Shown here one piece after another: positions 1 through 10,680 of a stretch of DNA of 64,000 bases (position 1 is the stretch's first letter; each line of letters opens with the position of its first letter). The notes below the pieces were generated by a model. That model was not told the origin of the DNA. It saw only the letters and a program-made list of their open reading frames with translations, and searched no databases. Location of the stretch: positions 125,025,494 through 125,089,493 of the forward strand of contig NC_081552.1 of NCBI RefSeq assembly GCF_963082655.1. The letters run 5' to 3'. This DNA comes from Stomoxys calcitrans. Its lineage: Eukaryota > Arthropoda > Insecta > Diptera > Muscidae. A program made the position numbers and the translations under genes.

Positions 1-105
1 AGAAAATTTGATGCACACGTAACATAATACCTCAATAAAAGGCACAAGAAAGACTTACATTTGAAAATTAAAAATGTTTTTTTTTTTTCCAAAATAGGAA
101 AAATA

Positions 106-745
106 CAAGTAAAAAGGCGTTAAGTTCGACCGGGCCGAACTTTGGATACCCACCACCTCGGGTATATATGTAAACCACCTTTCATCAAAAACCCGTAAAA
201 ATTGCGTACCTAATGTCCCATAGCAGTTATATCGAAATATATTCCGATTTGGACCAAATACTAATAAGTACATGCCATTTTTCAATTGTGTATAGCAAAA
301 TATTGGTCTTTTTAGTAGCTATATCTAAAAACAAACCGATCTGGACCATATACGATACGAATGTCGAAAAGCCTAACATAAATCACTGTGTCAAATTTCA
401 GTGAAATCGGATTATAAATGCGCCTTTTATGAGGCCAAGACTTTAAATCGAGGTATCGGTCTATATGGCAGCTATATCCAAATCTGGACCGATTTGGGCC
501 AAATTGAAGAAGGTCGTCAAAGAGCCTAACACAAGTCACTGTCTCGAATTTCAAACCGGTAAAACCGGACAATAAATGTGCCTTTTATAGGCCCCAAAAC
601 CTAAAACCGAGAGATCGGTCTATATGGCAGCTGTATCCAAATCTGGACCGATCTCTGCCATATTGCAAAAGTATATCAAGGGGCTTAACTTAATTCACTG
701 TCCTAAATTTTGGCTACATCGGACAATAAATGCGTCTTTTATGGC
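106..745 (+). mobile_element. DINE-like element, subfamily B, 5' part (left arm)
   Basis: It starts with the B-type end CAAGTAAAAAGGCGTTAAG, then a GACCGGGCC variant of the usual palindrome and ATACCCACCACCTCGGG. The body carries the 'atcggtctatatggcagctatatcc' type of repeat unit. No 3' terminus is present because the copy runs into its inverted partner. Non-coding and non-autonomous; open frames here are chance frames. Confidence 0.8.
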
Positions 746-1511
746 AAAAGACTTTAAAATTTGGGACAGCGAGTTGTGTTAGGCCCTTCGACATCCTTCG
801 TCAATTTGTCAGATCGGTCCAGATTTCGATATTGCTGTCATATAAACCGATCTTTCGATTTAAGGTTTTGGGCCATAAAAGACGCATTTATTGTCCGATG
901 TAGCCAAAATTTAGGACAGTGAATTAAGTTAAGCCCCTTGATATACTTTTGCAATATGGCAGAGATCGGTCCAGATTTGGATACAGCTGCCATATAGACC
1001 GATCTCTCGGTTTTAGGTTTTGGGGCCTATAAAAGGCACATTTATTGTCCGGTTTTACCGGTTTGAAATTCGAGACAGTGACTTGTGTTAGGCTCTTTGA
1101 CGACCTTCTTCAATTTGGCCCAAATCGGTCCAGATTTGGATATAGCTGCCATATAGACCGATACCTCGATTTAAAGTCTTGGCCTCATAAAAGGCGCATT
1201 TATAATCCGATTTCACTGAAATTTGACACAGTGATTTATGTTAGGCTTTTCGACATTCGTATCGTATATGGTCCAGATCGGTTTGTTTTTAGATATAGCT
1301 ACTAAAAAGACCAATATTTTGCTATACACAATTGAAAAATGGCATGTACTTATTAGTATTTGGTCCAAATCGGAATATATTTCGATATAACTGCTATGGG
1401 ACATTAGGTACGCAATTTTTACGGGTTTTTGATGAAAGGTGGTTTACATATATACCCGAGGTGGTGGGTATCCAAAGTTCGGCCCGGTCGAACTTAACGC
1501 CTTTTTACTTG
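746..1511 (-). mobile_element. DINE-like element, subfamily B, 5' part (right arm)
   Basis: This is the minus-strand partner of the copy at 106-745, with its 5' terminus (ACTTG, read on plus) at about 1511. It is longer at its inner end and supplies the 126-bp spacer of the palindrome. It lacks the GGTGGTGGGTATAAAA 3' terminus seen in full-length B copies at 34021-35090 and 52451-54107. Confidence 0.8.
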
Positions 1512-1591
1512 TATTTTTCCTATTTTGGAAAAAAAAACATTTTTAATTTTCAAATGTAAGTCTTTCTTGTGCCTTTTATCGAGGTATTATG

Positions 1592-2356
1592 TTGCGTGTG
1601 CATCAAATTTTCTTCGCGATCTGGCTAGAAGAACGCATACCCAATGAAAGGAACCTCAGCATACTAAATCTTGTACACAAAAAAGGCGACAAGATGGAAA
1701 GTGCCAACTACAGAGGAATAAATCTCCTCCCCATTGCATACAAGATACTTTCTAGCGTACTGTGTAAAAGATTAAAACCTAAAGTCAATGGGATACTTGG
1801 GCCCTATCAATGCGGTTTTAGATCTGGTAAATCCACCCTAGACAAGATATTCAAACTGCGCCAAATCCTGGAAAAGATTCGAAAAGGACAAATCAACACC
1901 TATCATATCTTCGTTGACTACAAAACCGCTTTTGATACCCCTTTACGTTCAAAGGTATTTCAAGACATGTCTGAGTTTGGTATCCCTGAAAAATTATTAA
2001 GACTCTGCAGGATGACACTTGCTGATACGCGTTCCTCAGTAAGAATAGGAAAGAATCTCTGCGAACCATTTAATACCAAACGAGGTTTCAAACACGGAGA
2101 CAGCCTATCGTGTGATCTGTTTAATATCCTGCTGGGGAAGATTTTACGAGATGCAGATGTGAATATATATGGCACACTAATCCCAAAAGAACACATGCTA
2201 CTCGCGTATGCCGACGACGTCGATATCACATTTCTTTTACCGGAAGTAGTAACTACAGCCTTTGAAAGAATCGGAAGAGAGTCAGTGAAGGAAATGGGTA
2301 AGACGAAATGGATGGGTTCAACTCCCAAAACGCCCTGTACAACCGAGCAGATATAG
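1592..2356 (+). pseudogene. RTE-like LINE reverse transcriptase, 5'-truncated
   Basis: An open frame of about 255 codons encodes most of a non-LTR reverse transcriptase. Visible blocks are the ANYRGINLLPIAYKILSSVL finger region (residues 39-58), GPYQCGFRSGKSTLD (71-85), FVDY and AFD (108-116, first catalytic Asp), RGFKHGDSLSC (165-175, His where Gln is usual) and YADD (207-210, catalytic Asp pair, nt 2207-2218). The endonuclease half is absent and the start lies inside a codon run shared with the copy at 32320 (RRMHQLICAIW versus LRVHQIFFAIW), so the ATG is not a natural start. The 3' half continues in broken frames to about 2960. The DNA immediately upstream is the inverted repeat. I assign it to the RTE-like group from its CFDP2-type layout in sister copies; the clade is inferred. 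Confidence 0.85.
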
Positions 2357-2965
2357 AAAATAGAGAAAGTTGGAAACCACAACTTTGAGATTGTCAGCAA
2401 TTTTATCTACCTCGGCACCGCCGTAACCGAAACGAATGACACAAGTTTTGAGATTAAGCGAAGAATAATACTGGCAAACAGATGCTACTTTGGACAAAGT
2501 AAGCAGTTTAGAAACCTCCCGACAGACGAAGCTTACCCTACCCGTGTTGTTATATAGTTCTGAAACATGGGTACTTGTGAAAGCAGATGAGGCAGGGCTT
2601 GGAGTATGTGAGAGAAAGATTCTTTGTTAAATATATGAACCAGTTTGCTTTAATGGAAAATTGAAGCGTCGTACGAACCACGAGCTGTATGACGACGATA
2701 GCATAGTTACACGTATCAAAATACAACGGCTACGTTGGCTAGTTCATGTTGTCAGAATGGATGAAGAAGCTCGAGAAAAAAAGTCTTTTGAAGTCAAACA
2801 CGCAAACCGGGAAGACCAAAAGCCCGTTGGAAAGATCAAGTAGTGGGAGACACCTCGAAGCTTGGTGTCATATATTATAAAAGGAGCGCAGAAGGCTCTT
2901 AGAACGCTAGTCTACGTTCGGCTAGTGGAACAAATGTTCTGTCATAGCCAACTAAAGTAAAGTAA
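2357..2965 (+). mobile_element. RTE-like LINE, 3' region, frameshifted
   Basis: This continues the element after the RT core. Degenerate frames read EIKRRIILANRCYFG, LLYSSETWVLVK, RRTNHELYDDDSIVTRIKIQRLRWLVHVVRMDE and the terminal GRPKARWKDQ-type tail. The same tail recurs at 17974-18126, 35091-35812 and 49043-49436, and the shared end 'tagccaattaaagtaaagtaa' fixes the 3' terminus near 2960. Several stops and frameshifts show it is dead. Confidence 0.85.
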
Positions 2966-2999
2966 AATGTTTTAATAGCAAAGTTTTTCCCCCAAAAAA

Positions 3000-3790
3000 A
3001 TTCAGAAAAATGTATGAAATCTTTATTTGAATCGATGGTACGTATGTTCCGTATAATTTAATGTTTGAAGATTATTTCATGCAGATGTTGATTGTGTTTT
3101 CGCTGAGTCTAATTTTGGCATATTAAATGCTTCAATGTTGTCTTCCAATGAGTCAATTGAAGCGGACTTATCCATATAGACTTGAGCTTAAACACAAAAA
3201 TATACTAAAGGCGATAAATTGCATGATCTAAACGGCCAATTGACTGGTTCAGAACGTGAATAAAATGTTCACTGAACTCACCTCTCAATTAGTCCATTGT
3301 TACGCGTGCTGTGTGGCATGTGGCACCGCCTTGTTGGAACTAAATGTCATGCAAGTCAAGCTCTTGCATTTTGGACAAACAAAAGTTGAATATCATCTCA
3401 CGGTAGCGCTCATCATTACACAGTTACGATTCGCATCATCGTTGAAGAAGTATGGTCCAATGATACCACCAGCCCATAATCCGCACCAAACTGTGACTTT
3501 TTCTGGATGCATTGCTAGGTTTTTCAATGCTTCTGACTGATCTTCACTCCAAAATAAACCACTCTGCTTATTTACGTACCATCGAGCCAAAAAGAAGCTT
3601 TGTCGTAAAATGGAAGAGGCGCGATAAACTTTCTTAAAAGGTCACGTATTTTGAAAAAATTATTCAGTAATTTGCAAGCGATGTTCGTGTGTTCATGGTT
3701 AAATTATGGACTAAACTGAAGATGCTTGACAGTGAAACAAAAGATTAAACGTGCATCAGCTGTTTAAGCCAGTGCTGCCAAAAAGATAAT
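3000..3790 (-). pseudogene. Mariner-like transposase remnant, minus strand
   Basis: On the minus strand, 3393-3590 reads ARWYVNKQSGLFWSEDQS followed by LAMHPEKVTVWCGLWAGG and IIGPYFFNDDANRN. This is the region after the first catalytic Asp in mariner-like (DDxD) transposases, of a lineage separate from the irritans copies at 7.9 and 15.9 kb. Further along the minus strand (3200-3100) is a degenerate KSIWISPLQLTHWKTTLKHL segment, matching the C-terminal part of the family. The segment with the second and third acidic residues is not recognisable, and stops break the frame. The opposite-strand open frame at 3256-3540 is a shadow. The subgroup (possibly rosa/DD41D type) is inferred. Confidence 0.7.
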
Positions 3791-3799
3791 AGATAAAAA

Positions 3800-4107
3800 A
3801 TCACCATTTAGCTTTAGTCGTTTGGGCTGGGCAGTGATCAGCCAGTTAGCAATCAGGCAGTCAGAAAATTAATATTAGAAAACTTATGGAGTAATAAAAT
3901 GTTGGAATAATGACACAACACAAGATAGCGAGATTAACTTTGTTGCTTTTAACACGAAACCCAACGAACGACCAACTGGAGAGTTCAATTTTCGTTCTTT
4001 CTACTACATTTTACGCACTTAAACGAGTCTGCCTATGTGCGCGCATCGCATATCTTCGATAGGTGCGAATAGCTAAACAAGCTCCTATATATATATATAT
4101 GACTTTT
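3800..4107. other. Unassigned interval with a recurring repeat tail
   Basis: A stretch at about 3806-3870 (CGTTTGGGCTGGGC ... GATCAG, then CAGTCAG repeats) recurs at about 23308-23360, so it is the end of an interspersed repeat. I see no gene in the rest of the interval. A short (TA)n lies near 4086-4100. Confidence 0.5.
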
Positions 4108-5112
4108 TTTGAAGTTCCAAATTCCTGCGAAATCCAAATGTATGCTGATGTGCAATTACATATATACGTCCTGCAAACTCAGTGTCATACAATCCTGTGG
4201 CTTGGACAATCCATCAAAGACTAAGCTGGTTCTAATAAGCAAGAGAAATATAACAATTACTGAAAGCGCTGATATTAAAATCTGCAACTCTGTGATAAGC
4301 CATGTTCAGTCAGCTGAAAACCTTGGTCTAACTTTTAATATCACTTTATCTTGGACAAACACATAAATGCAACTGTTGCTAAAGTTCGTTATACATTGCG
4401 TCATTTGAGGATAGTTCGATTGTCAACTCCGTTTGGAATAAGAATACTGCTTGCGAAATCTTACCAACTCTGTTATATGGATGTGAAGTGTTTCCATGTT
4501 GTAATGCAGATAATTGAATAATACAATGATATAGCAAGATATGAATTTATTAAAAGGCTCCAAGACCGTATATTACACTTTGCGTGTAACCTTTATTTTG
4601 AAAATTAGTTTAAATAAAATGCATACTTCTACTACATTAAGTACCTGAATATCTTACCAATATTTGCAATTTGCATGAACAAACAGAAGACTAAGACTCA
4701 ATCAACCAAGATTTGAAACCCAAATATCAGAGCGACAATATCTCATTTTATTTCTCTTTTGAGACGACCTTCATAATCGAAGAATTTGTTTGCAATGTAA
4801 AAGTAAAGCCTGAAGATACCACAACACCAACTATAGTGTGATGCGCTTCGACCTTTTTTAGCCAAGGACCGTACAACCGTTGGAAGATTGTACTTATATG
4901 GAATTCGTTGCGAAAACGCCATGCTCGACACCCTGTCTGCTAGCTGTTCTTTTTTCAATGCATGTGTTTGTGTTGTATAGTGGTAGTATTTTTCCACGCA
5001 ACTTAATGACTCCTATGGTATACACATGTCTCTGTTAAGAGCACACATCTCTGGAACAGCCTACCAGGAAATCTACAACTAGGCTAGCCAGGTTTTCAAA
5101 AAAAAAAAAAAA
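4108..5112 (+). pseudogene. Jockey-like LINE, RT 3' region, degenerate
   Basis: Broken plus-strand frames follow the RT C-terminal region of the minus-strand element at 13290-15545. A YADVQL-like relic sits near 4140, SKTKLVLISKRNITI at about 4215-4255, then VQSAENLGLTFNITLSWT, AKVRYTLRHLRIVRLSTPFGIRILLAKSYQ and an LWNSLPG-like end near 5050. A poly-A run at 5097-5112 is a plausible 3' tail. Numerous stops and frameshifts. The interior 4740-5000 does not align convincingly and may hold another insertion. Confidence 0.6.
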
Positions 5113-5149
5113 CAAAACCAAAGTCAAAAGTTTTTATTAACGAATAAAG

Positions 5150-5855
5150 AAGGAGCGTTTGAAGTTCGGTCCGGCCGAATCTTATATTCCTTCCTCCATG
5201 GATCAAATTTCTCAAGTTCTTTGAACAAAATGTGGTAGGCAAATCAGGAGATTACATAAAGGTTATATATCCTGTTATAAATCGATTTAGGACATATTTC
5301 CCGTGGCTTGTGGTTTGATTGCCTAAAAATTTAGCACTTTCACTTCTTTGTCAAATGGGATATCCGTTCTTGGATATTGAAAGTCTTAGCAAAGAACTAT
5401 ATCTAACATTTCAACCAAATCGGATTATAATAGCATCGTCATGGGTCTAAAGAAGTCAGATAGGAACATTGAAAATAAGACTTTATATATAAGCCAACTT
5501 TAGTTCTAATATGGTGAAAAGTGCATCATCTATGAACACATAGCAGCTTAATCTAAATATAGTCCGATCTCTACCATATTCAGGCTATGTAACGGTCTAA
5601 AACTACTCATTGTACCAAATTGGTCGGTTAAAAAATGCAACTTATATGGACCTAAGAACTTAAATCGGGAGATCGGTATATGTATATGACAGCTATATCC
5701 AAATAAAGAAAGATCTGCACTATATTAACACAGCCCACTGTGTAAAATTCCAGCAAAATATGGCCCATTTGCAATTCCCAAAGATCTACATCAATATAAG
5801 GTATATGTGCAAAATTTCAAGCGGTTAGCTCTTCGCGTACGACCGAACTTAAATT
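5150..5855 (+). mobile_element. DINE-like element, subfamily A, old degenerate copy
   Basis: A diverged 5' end (GAAGTTCGGTCCGGCCGAATC, one mismatch from the usual palindrome, then a decayed ATTCCTTCCTCCATGG) is followed by eroded body units. It ends near the 'caagcggttagctcttcgcg' block that normally precedes the microsatellite. The 3' hairpin is missing. Confidence 0.65.
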
Positions 5856-5917
5856 AGAAATTAAATCTTTCTTGGATGCTGGTTATGGTGATTTTTTCCG
5901 CAAATTTACTTGGAAAC

Positions 5918-6360
5918 AAGTAAAAGCGTGATAAGTTCGGCCGGGCAGAATCGTACATTACCTCCACCATGGATCACATTTGTTGCGTTCATTTCCCGTT
6001 ATCTCTTTATAGGCAATCAAAGGATAAAAGAAAATAATTACTATGCTATTGGAGCTATATCAAGTTATGGTTCGATTTGGACCATAATTGAATTGAATCT
6101 TGGAGACCATAGTGTAAAATTTCAGCCAAATCAAATAAGAATTGCGACGTTTAGGGGATCAAGAAGTAAAATAGGGCGATCGGTTTATATGGGAGCTGTA
6201 TCAGGCTATAGGCCGATTCAGACCATATTTGTCACGTATGTTGAAAGTCATGAGAAAAGCTGTTGTACTAAATTTCAGCCAAATCGGATAATAATTGCGT
6301 CCGCTAGTGGCTCAAGAATCCAAGATCAAATATCGGTTTATATGGCAGCTGTATCAAAAC
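5918..6360 (+). mobile_element. DINE-like element, subfamily A, 5' part
   Basis: It begins ACAAGTAAAAGCGTGATAAG followed by GTTCGGCCGGGCAGAATC and ACCTCCACCATGG, then about two body units ending AGCTGTATCAAAAC at 6360. At that point the sequence switches to the minus orientation (next entry), giving a head-to-head arrangement. Confidence 0.75.
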
Positions 6361-6478
6361 ATGATATAGCTCCCATATAAACCGACCTCCCAATTTGACT
6401 TCAAGATGCCTTACAATCCGCAATTTGTGTTAAATTTGGCTGAAATTTTGCACGTTATATTCTGTTACGACTTCTAAC

Positions 6479-6527
<49 letters not shown>

Positions 6528-6592
6528 TAGCTCTCATATAAACCGGTGTCTCGATCATCCTTGTTCGGATTCTAGAAGCTTTAATTTTTGGG
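6361..6592 (-). mobile_element. DINE-like body fragment, inverted, with (TA)n
   Basis: Read on the minus strand this contains DINE body units and the segment 'aaaattaaagcttctagaatccgaacaagg', also found in plus orientation at about 27143-27172. A (TA)n tract interrupts it at about 6481-6520. Together with 5918-6360 it forms an inverted pair with both 5' sides pointing outward. Confidence 0.6.
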
Positions 6593-7425
6593 ATGAACTC
6601 TAAAGAACATAAACTGGTCATATTGAGAAGGTTATCCAACCACTGCAGTGTGTATGAAGCGGAGATCCCTTCAATTAAAGAAGTGGTGGAATGGTTAGGA
6701 TAATTGGATATATTTAGATATTTTCAGAGATCAATTAACGAGATTGCTGAACCGTTCAAAATTCACTTTTTCTGTGCCGGGTCACAGAGATATCCCAGGG
6801 AATTGTAGAGCAGACGAGCTTGCGAGACTCATAACTACCTTACACATTCCAGAGGGAATGGAATCTGTGGGTATGCCTCTAGCTACATTTCACCTAGGGC
6901 TTTAGAATCAGGCCCAAAGGACAACGAATGACAGATGGTCACAAAGAGGGGACTGTGAACACTCTAAAAATATGTGGCCTTACCTTGACTTTAAGTGGTC
7001 CACCGCTTTGCTGTCGCTAGCTAGACCAGACGTCTCAGTAATTGTGTCCGTCATGACAGGTCACTGTCTTATTGGGCAACTTGCTGACAGACTGAAGGTT
7101 GCAAGCAACGCTTTCTGTAGGAGCTGTGAAGACGTCGAGGAAGAGACTATAGAACATATGATGTGTGTGTATAGAACATATGATGTGTGTGTGTCCCGCA
7201 CTGGCAGTCAGAAGGAGTTCCCCTTAAGGTTCGTATTTGTTTGACAACTTGTTTGATTTAGTTGATGTGAACATTCGCAAGATATTGGGCTGTTTAAATC
7301 GATCTGGATGGTTCAAGGGTAGGAACTTTCCCTCTTTCTGTGATATCACAATGGACGAAAATATGTAAGTGAGTCTGATGGCAGACTGCCACGTACTCCT
7401 AACCTTACCTAACCATAGGCAAAAT
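6593..7425 (+). pseudogene. RNase H-bearing LINE, C-terminal region, copy 1
   Basis: Broken frames give the C-terminal RNase H domain and the tail of an I-superfamily type LINE (R1/LOA/I-like; exact clade not determined). Visible are a KRLSNHCSVYEAEIPSIKEVVEW block (second acidic residue), VPGHRDIPGNCRADELARL (last RNase H motif) and then ALLSLARPDVSVIVSVMTGHCLIGQ with an FCRSCED ... EHMMC zinc-knuckle-like stretch (6972-7180). About 100 bp around 6700 are missing compared with copy 2. A local tandem duplication around 7150-7195 repeats ATAGAACATATGATGTGTGT. The tail reads VNIRKILGCLNRSGWF at 7265-7310. Confidence 0.7.
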
Positions 7426-7924
7426 CGGCCAATAATTAAATTAGCTTTATGAGTCCCTAGACGGCGCAATTCTAATCCGATTTGACAAAAGCGACTTGTA
7501 CCCTAACGGCCCTGATGTTGCCATATGGATATTTCTCGTTTTAAAGAACTTCTAGTAATTGAGCAAGCTATCTGCAGAGTTCTTTATGTTTAAATAATAT
7601 ATCATCCAAAAATATTCAACAGGAAGTTTTATGGTGAATCGGGTAAAAGTCTTACTTTTCTTGAATTGGTGCGAAGTTTCCCAAAATACTTCATACATAC
7701 ATACATTCTTTATCTAATTTAACTTTAAGTCACTGAAAATCAAAAATCCAATTAAGAAGTATTTATAATTCTTGTGCTTGAATTTCCGTCATACTATTTG
7801 TTAGATGTTGAATAGGTCTAAAGTGGTTTGGCAAAATACGGGATAACAATTGATAGACAGACAAATGGATATAATATCTAAGGACATTTGACGAAACAAT
7901 TTACGAGAGTTGATTTTATATTTC
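7426..7924. other. Mostly unassigned; DINE scrap at the start
   Basis: 7430-7515 holds a diverged DINE-like fragment (ACGGCGCAATTCTAATCCGA). Apart from simple CATA repeats near 7690-7705, I see nothing identifiable in the rest. Confidence 0.4.
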
Positions 7925-7929
7925 GGTAT

Positions 7930-8191
7930 TGGGTGATCCTTGTGTTGCAATATTACAACTGACAACTCTATCGTAAAGTCTGAGATTTTTGAGGTTATAC
8001 GTACTCAAAACGTTTTGACATACGAGCGCTATTTGTGTTGTTAACAGTAACTGAAAAGCAAGATTTGGGCAAGATGCCCAAAAAATGGAATTAAATCGCG
8101 AACATTTTCGTGCGATTATTTTTTTTTTCATAACTTTCGATGTAGAAAAACTCAACAACTGCCTTGAGGTTAAGGGAGCTTTCTCATTGGC
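7930..8191 (+). pseudogene. Mariner (irritans-type), 5' UTR and transposase N-terminus
   Basis: From memory of the family, the untranslated leader (CAACTGACAACTCTATCG ... TACGAGCGCTATTTGTG) and start MELNREHFRAII match irritans-type mariners. The frame decays after about 15 codons: a poly-T expansion, then FDVEKLNNCLEVKGAF where the family has a helix-turn-helix segment. Similarity stops near 8185-8195, just before the family's GDEAPSRT block. That block starts a second mariner piece at 15939. The two pieces look like halves of one mariner interrupted by 7.7 kb. Confidence 0.75.
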
Positions 8192-9060
8192 CATGTGGCT
8201 GCTACGGACACTGTGTTATATTTGATACAATATCCGATGTTCCAGGCAGTGTGGATTAAACCCTACCTGAACCGCTTTTTGTTAAAAATTACTGTACCAT
8301 TATTCCTGATAGAACCGATTGGAACTACAATATCCCTGGTAACAGAAGTTGCATAGACTTCTATACGCATGGTTCCAAACTTAACGAATAGGTGGGCTTT
8401 GGGGTGTACTCTAAAGATCTAGAACTGGTCATATCGAAAAGGTTACCCGACCACTGCAGTGTGTATCAAGCGGAGATCCTTGCAATTAAGGAAGTGGTGG
8501 AATGGCTAAGATATAAGTCACTAAGACGATTGGCATAAATATCTTCTCAGATAGCCAGCAGCAATTAAATCCCTGGAGAACGTATTTCTGAACACAAAAA
8601 CCGCCCTCGACTGTCGCAGATCTCTCAACGAGATGGCTGAACAGTTCAAAATTCACCTGTTCTGGGTACCGGGCCACGGAGATAACCAAGGGAATTCTAA
8701 AGCAGACGAGCTTGCGAGACTAGGAACTACCTTACACACTCCAGGGATACTGGAATCTGTGGGTATGCATCTAGCGTAAGCCCAACGACAACGAACATAC
8801 AAAGAGGGGGCTGTGAGCATTCCAAAACTATGTGGCCTAATCTAGACTTAGAGAGGCCTACCGCTTTGCTGGCAGTGGCTACAACATACGTCTCAGTCAT
8901 TTTGTCCGTCTTGACAGGTCACTGTCTAATCGGAAAACATTCTGACAGACTGAAAGTTGCCAGCGACTTTTGCAGAAGCTGTGAGGACATCGAAGAAGGA
9001 GAGGCTATCGAACACCTTCTGTGTGTGTTTCTTTCACTGGCAGTCAGAAGGATATTCACT
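8192..9060 (+). pseudogene. RNase H-bearing LINE, C-terminal region, copy 2 (first part)
   Basis: The RNase H domain is readable across frames: CIDFYTHGSKL (8348-8380), VGFGVYSKDLELVISKRL, DHCSVYQAEILAIKEVVEWL (8450-8508), IFSDSQQQL (8540-8566), GHGDNQGNSKADELARL (8670-8720), then ALLAVATTYVSVILSVLTGHC and FCRSCEDIEEGEAIEHLLC (8860-9025). The first catalytic Asp of the RNase H core (normally TDGS) reads His here. Frame breaks include a stop after KLNE. The copy stops at GCAGTCAGAAGGATATTCAC and appears to resume at 15838. Confidence 0.75.
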
Positions 9061-9286
9061 TTAATTTGTAATTTTAATTTAATTTGTAATTTATTTATTT
9101 ACACCCGCACATCAAAAATATAAAATTCTTATAATTAAAGTGCGGCTAATATCTGCAAAAGTTGTACATAGTAACCACTTAAAACTAAGAATCTATAGCT
9201 ATACAATACATCATAGATTCTGAATGAATAACTTACTAACGGAAAAAATAACATTTGTGGCTTCGTAGATTTGAATTTAAAAGAAA
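9061..9286. other. AT-rich unassigned flank of the tandem DINE array
   Basis: TTAATTTG direct repeats near 9058-9095, then unique-looking DNA. The last 70 bp, from 9217, are the start of the segment duplicated at 10681. No gene seen. Confidence 0.4.
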
Positions 9287-10680
9287 ACAAGTAAAAACGT
9301 GCTAAGTTCGGCCGGGCCGAATCTTATATACCCTCCACCATGGATCGCATTTGTCGAGTTCTTTTCCCGGCATCTCTTCTTAGGCAAAACAAGTAAAAGC
9401 GTGCTAAGTTCGGCCGGGCCGAATCTTATATACCCTCCACCATGGATCGCATTTGTCGAGTTCCTTTCCCGGCATCTCTTCTTAGGCAAAAAACGATATA
9501 AGAAAAGAGTTGCTCTGCTATTAAAACGAAATCAAGATATGGTCTGGTTCGGACCACAATTAAATTATATGTTGGAGACCTGTGTAAAATTTCAGCCAAT
9601 TCATATAAGAATTGCGCCCATTGGGGCTCACGAAGTAAAATAGAGAGAACGATTTATATGGGATCTGTATCGGGCTATAGACCGATTCAGACCATAATAA
9701 ACACGTTTGTTGATATTCATGAGAGAATCCATCGTACAAAATTTCAGGCATTTCGGATAATAATTGCGACCTCTAGGGGTCAAGAAGTCAAGATCCCAGA
9801 TCGGTGTATATGGCAGCTATATCAGGTTATGAACCGATTTGAACCTTATTTGACACAGTTGTTGAAAGTAAAAATAAAATACGTCATGCAAAATTTTAGC
9901 TAAATCGGATAGGAATTGCGCCCTCTAGAAGCTCAAGAAGTCAAATCCCCAGATCTGTTTATATGACAGCTATATCAGGTTATGGACCGATTTGAACCAT
10001 ACTTGGCACAGTTGTTAGATATCATAACGAAATACTTTGTGTAAAATTTCATTCAAATCGGATAAGAATTGTGCCCTCTAGACGCTCAAGAAGTCAAGAC
10101 CCAAGATCGGTTTATATGGCAGCTATATCAGGTTATGGACCGATTTAAGCCATACTTGGCACAGTTGTTGGGTATCATAACAAAACACGTCGTGCGAAAT
10201 TCCATTCAAATCGGATAAGAATTGCGCACTCTAGAAGCTCAAGAAGTCAAGACGCCAGATCGGTTTATATGGCAGCTATATCAGGTTATAAACCGATTTG
10301 AACCATACTTGACACAGTTGTTGGATATCATAACAAAACACGTCGTGCAATATTTCATTGCAATCGGATAAGAATTGCGCACGCTAGAGGCTAAAGAAGT
10401 CAAGACCCAAGATCGGTTTATATGGCAGCTATATCAGGTTATGACCCATTTACAATACCAACCGACCTACACTAATAGGAAGTATTTGTGCAAAATTTCA
10501 AGTGGCTAGCTTTACGCCTTCGGAAGTTAGCGTGCTTTCGACAGACAGACGGACGGACGGACGGATGGACGGACGGACGGACGGACATGGCTAGATCGAC
10601 ATAAAATGTCGCGACGATCAAGAATATATATACTTTATGGGGTCTCAGACGAATATTTCGAGCAGTTACAAACAGAATGA
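9217..10680 (+). repeat. Tandem segmental duplication, unit 1
   Basis: 1464 bp running from ATTCTGAATGAATAAC to TACAAACAGAATGA. It contains 70 bp of non-element flank plus a DINE-A copy cut before its 3' hairpin. Unit 2 (10681-12003) repeats it almost base for base. Confidence 0.92.
9287..10680 (+). mobile_element. DINE-like element, subfamily A, with doubled 5' end
   Basis: The 5' terminal block (ACAAGTAAAAACGTGCTAAG, TTCGGCCGGGCCGAA, ATACCCTCCACCATGG, TCTTCTTAGGCAAA) occurs twice in tandem at 9287-9388 and 9389-9490. The body holds 153-154 bp units, with CACAGTTGTTG anchors at 9853, 10007, 10160 and 10313. Then come the AAGTGGCTAGCTTTACGCC block, a (GGAC)n tract at 10545-10587 and the TTTATGGGGTCTCAGACG block. 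It is truncated at ACAGAATGA, about 40 bp short of the usual 3' hairpin. Confidence 0.85.

Larger units (their letters stand above)
1..1613. repeat. Long inverted repeat (fold-back) of two DINE-B copies
   Basis: Left arm 1-745 is the near-exact reverse complement of 872-1613, with a spacer at 746-871. Translations of the two arms are identical over 86 and 63 residues, and a third stretch differs only by one residue from a poly-T length change. The arms contain head-to-head 5' portions of a DINE-B element. They also include about 105 bp of flanking DNA and, at the outer edge, roughly 22 bp of the RTE coding sequence that continues at 1614. Position 1 is already inside the left arm, so it may extend out of the window. 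It could be a real inverted duplication or an assembly palindrome. Confidence 0.9.

Noticed and set aside
3256..3540. 94-codon plus-strand frame
   Set aside because: Antisense shadow of the mariner-like transposase remnant, whose minus-strand reading has recognisable motifs.
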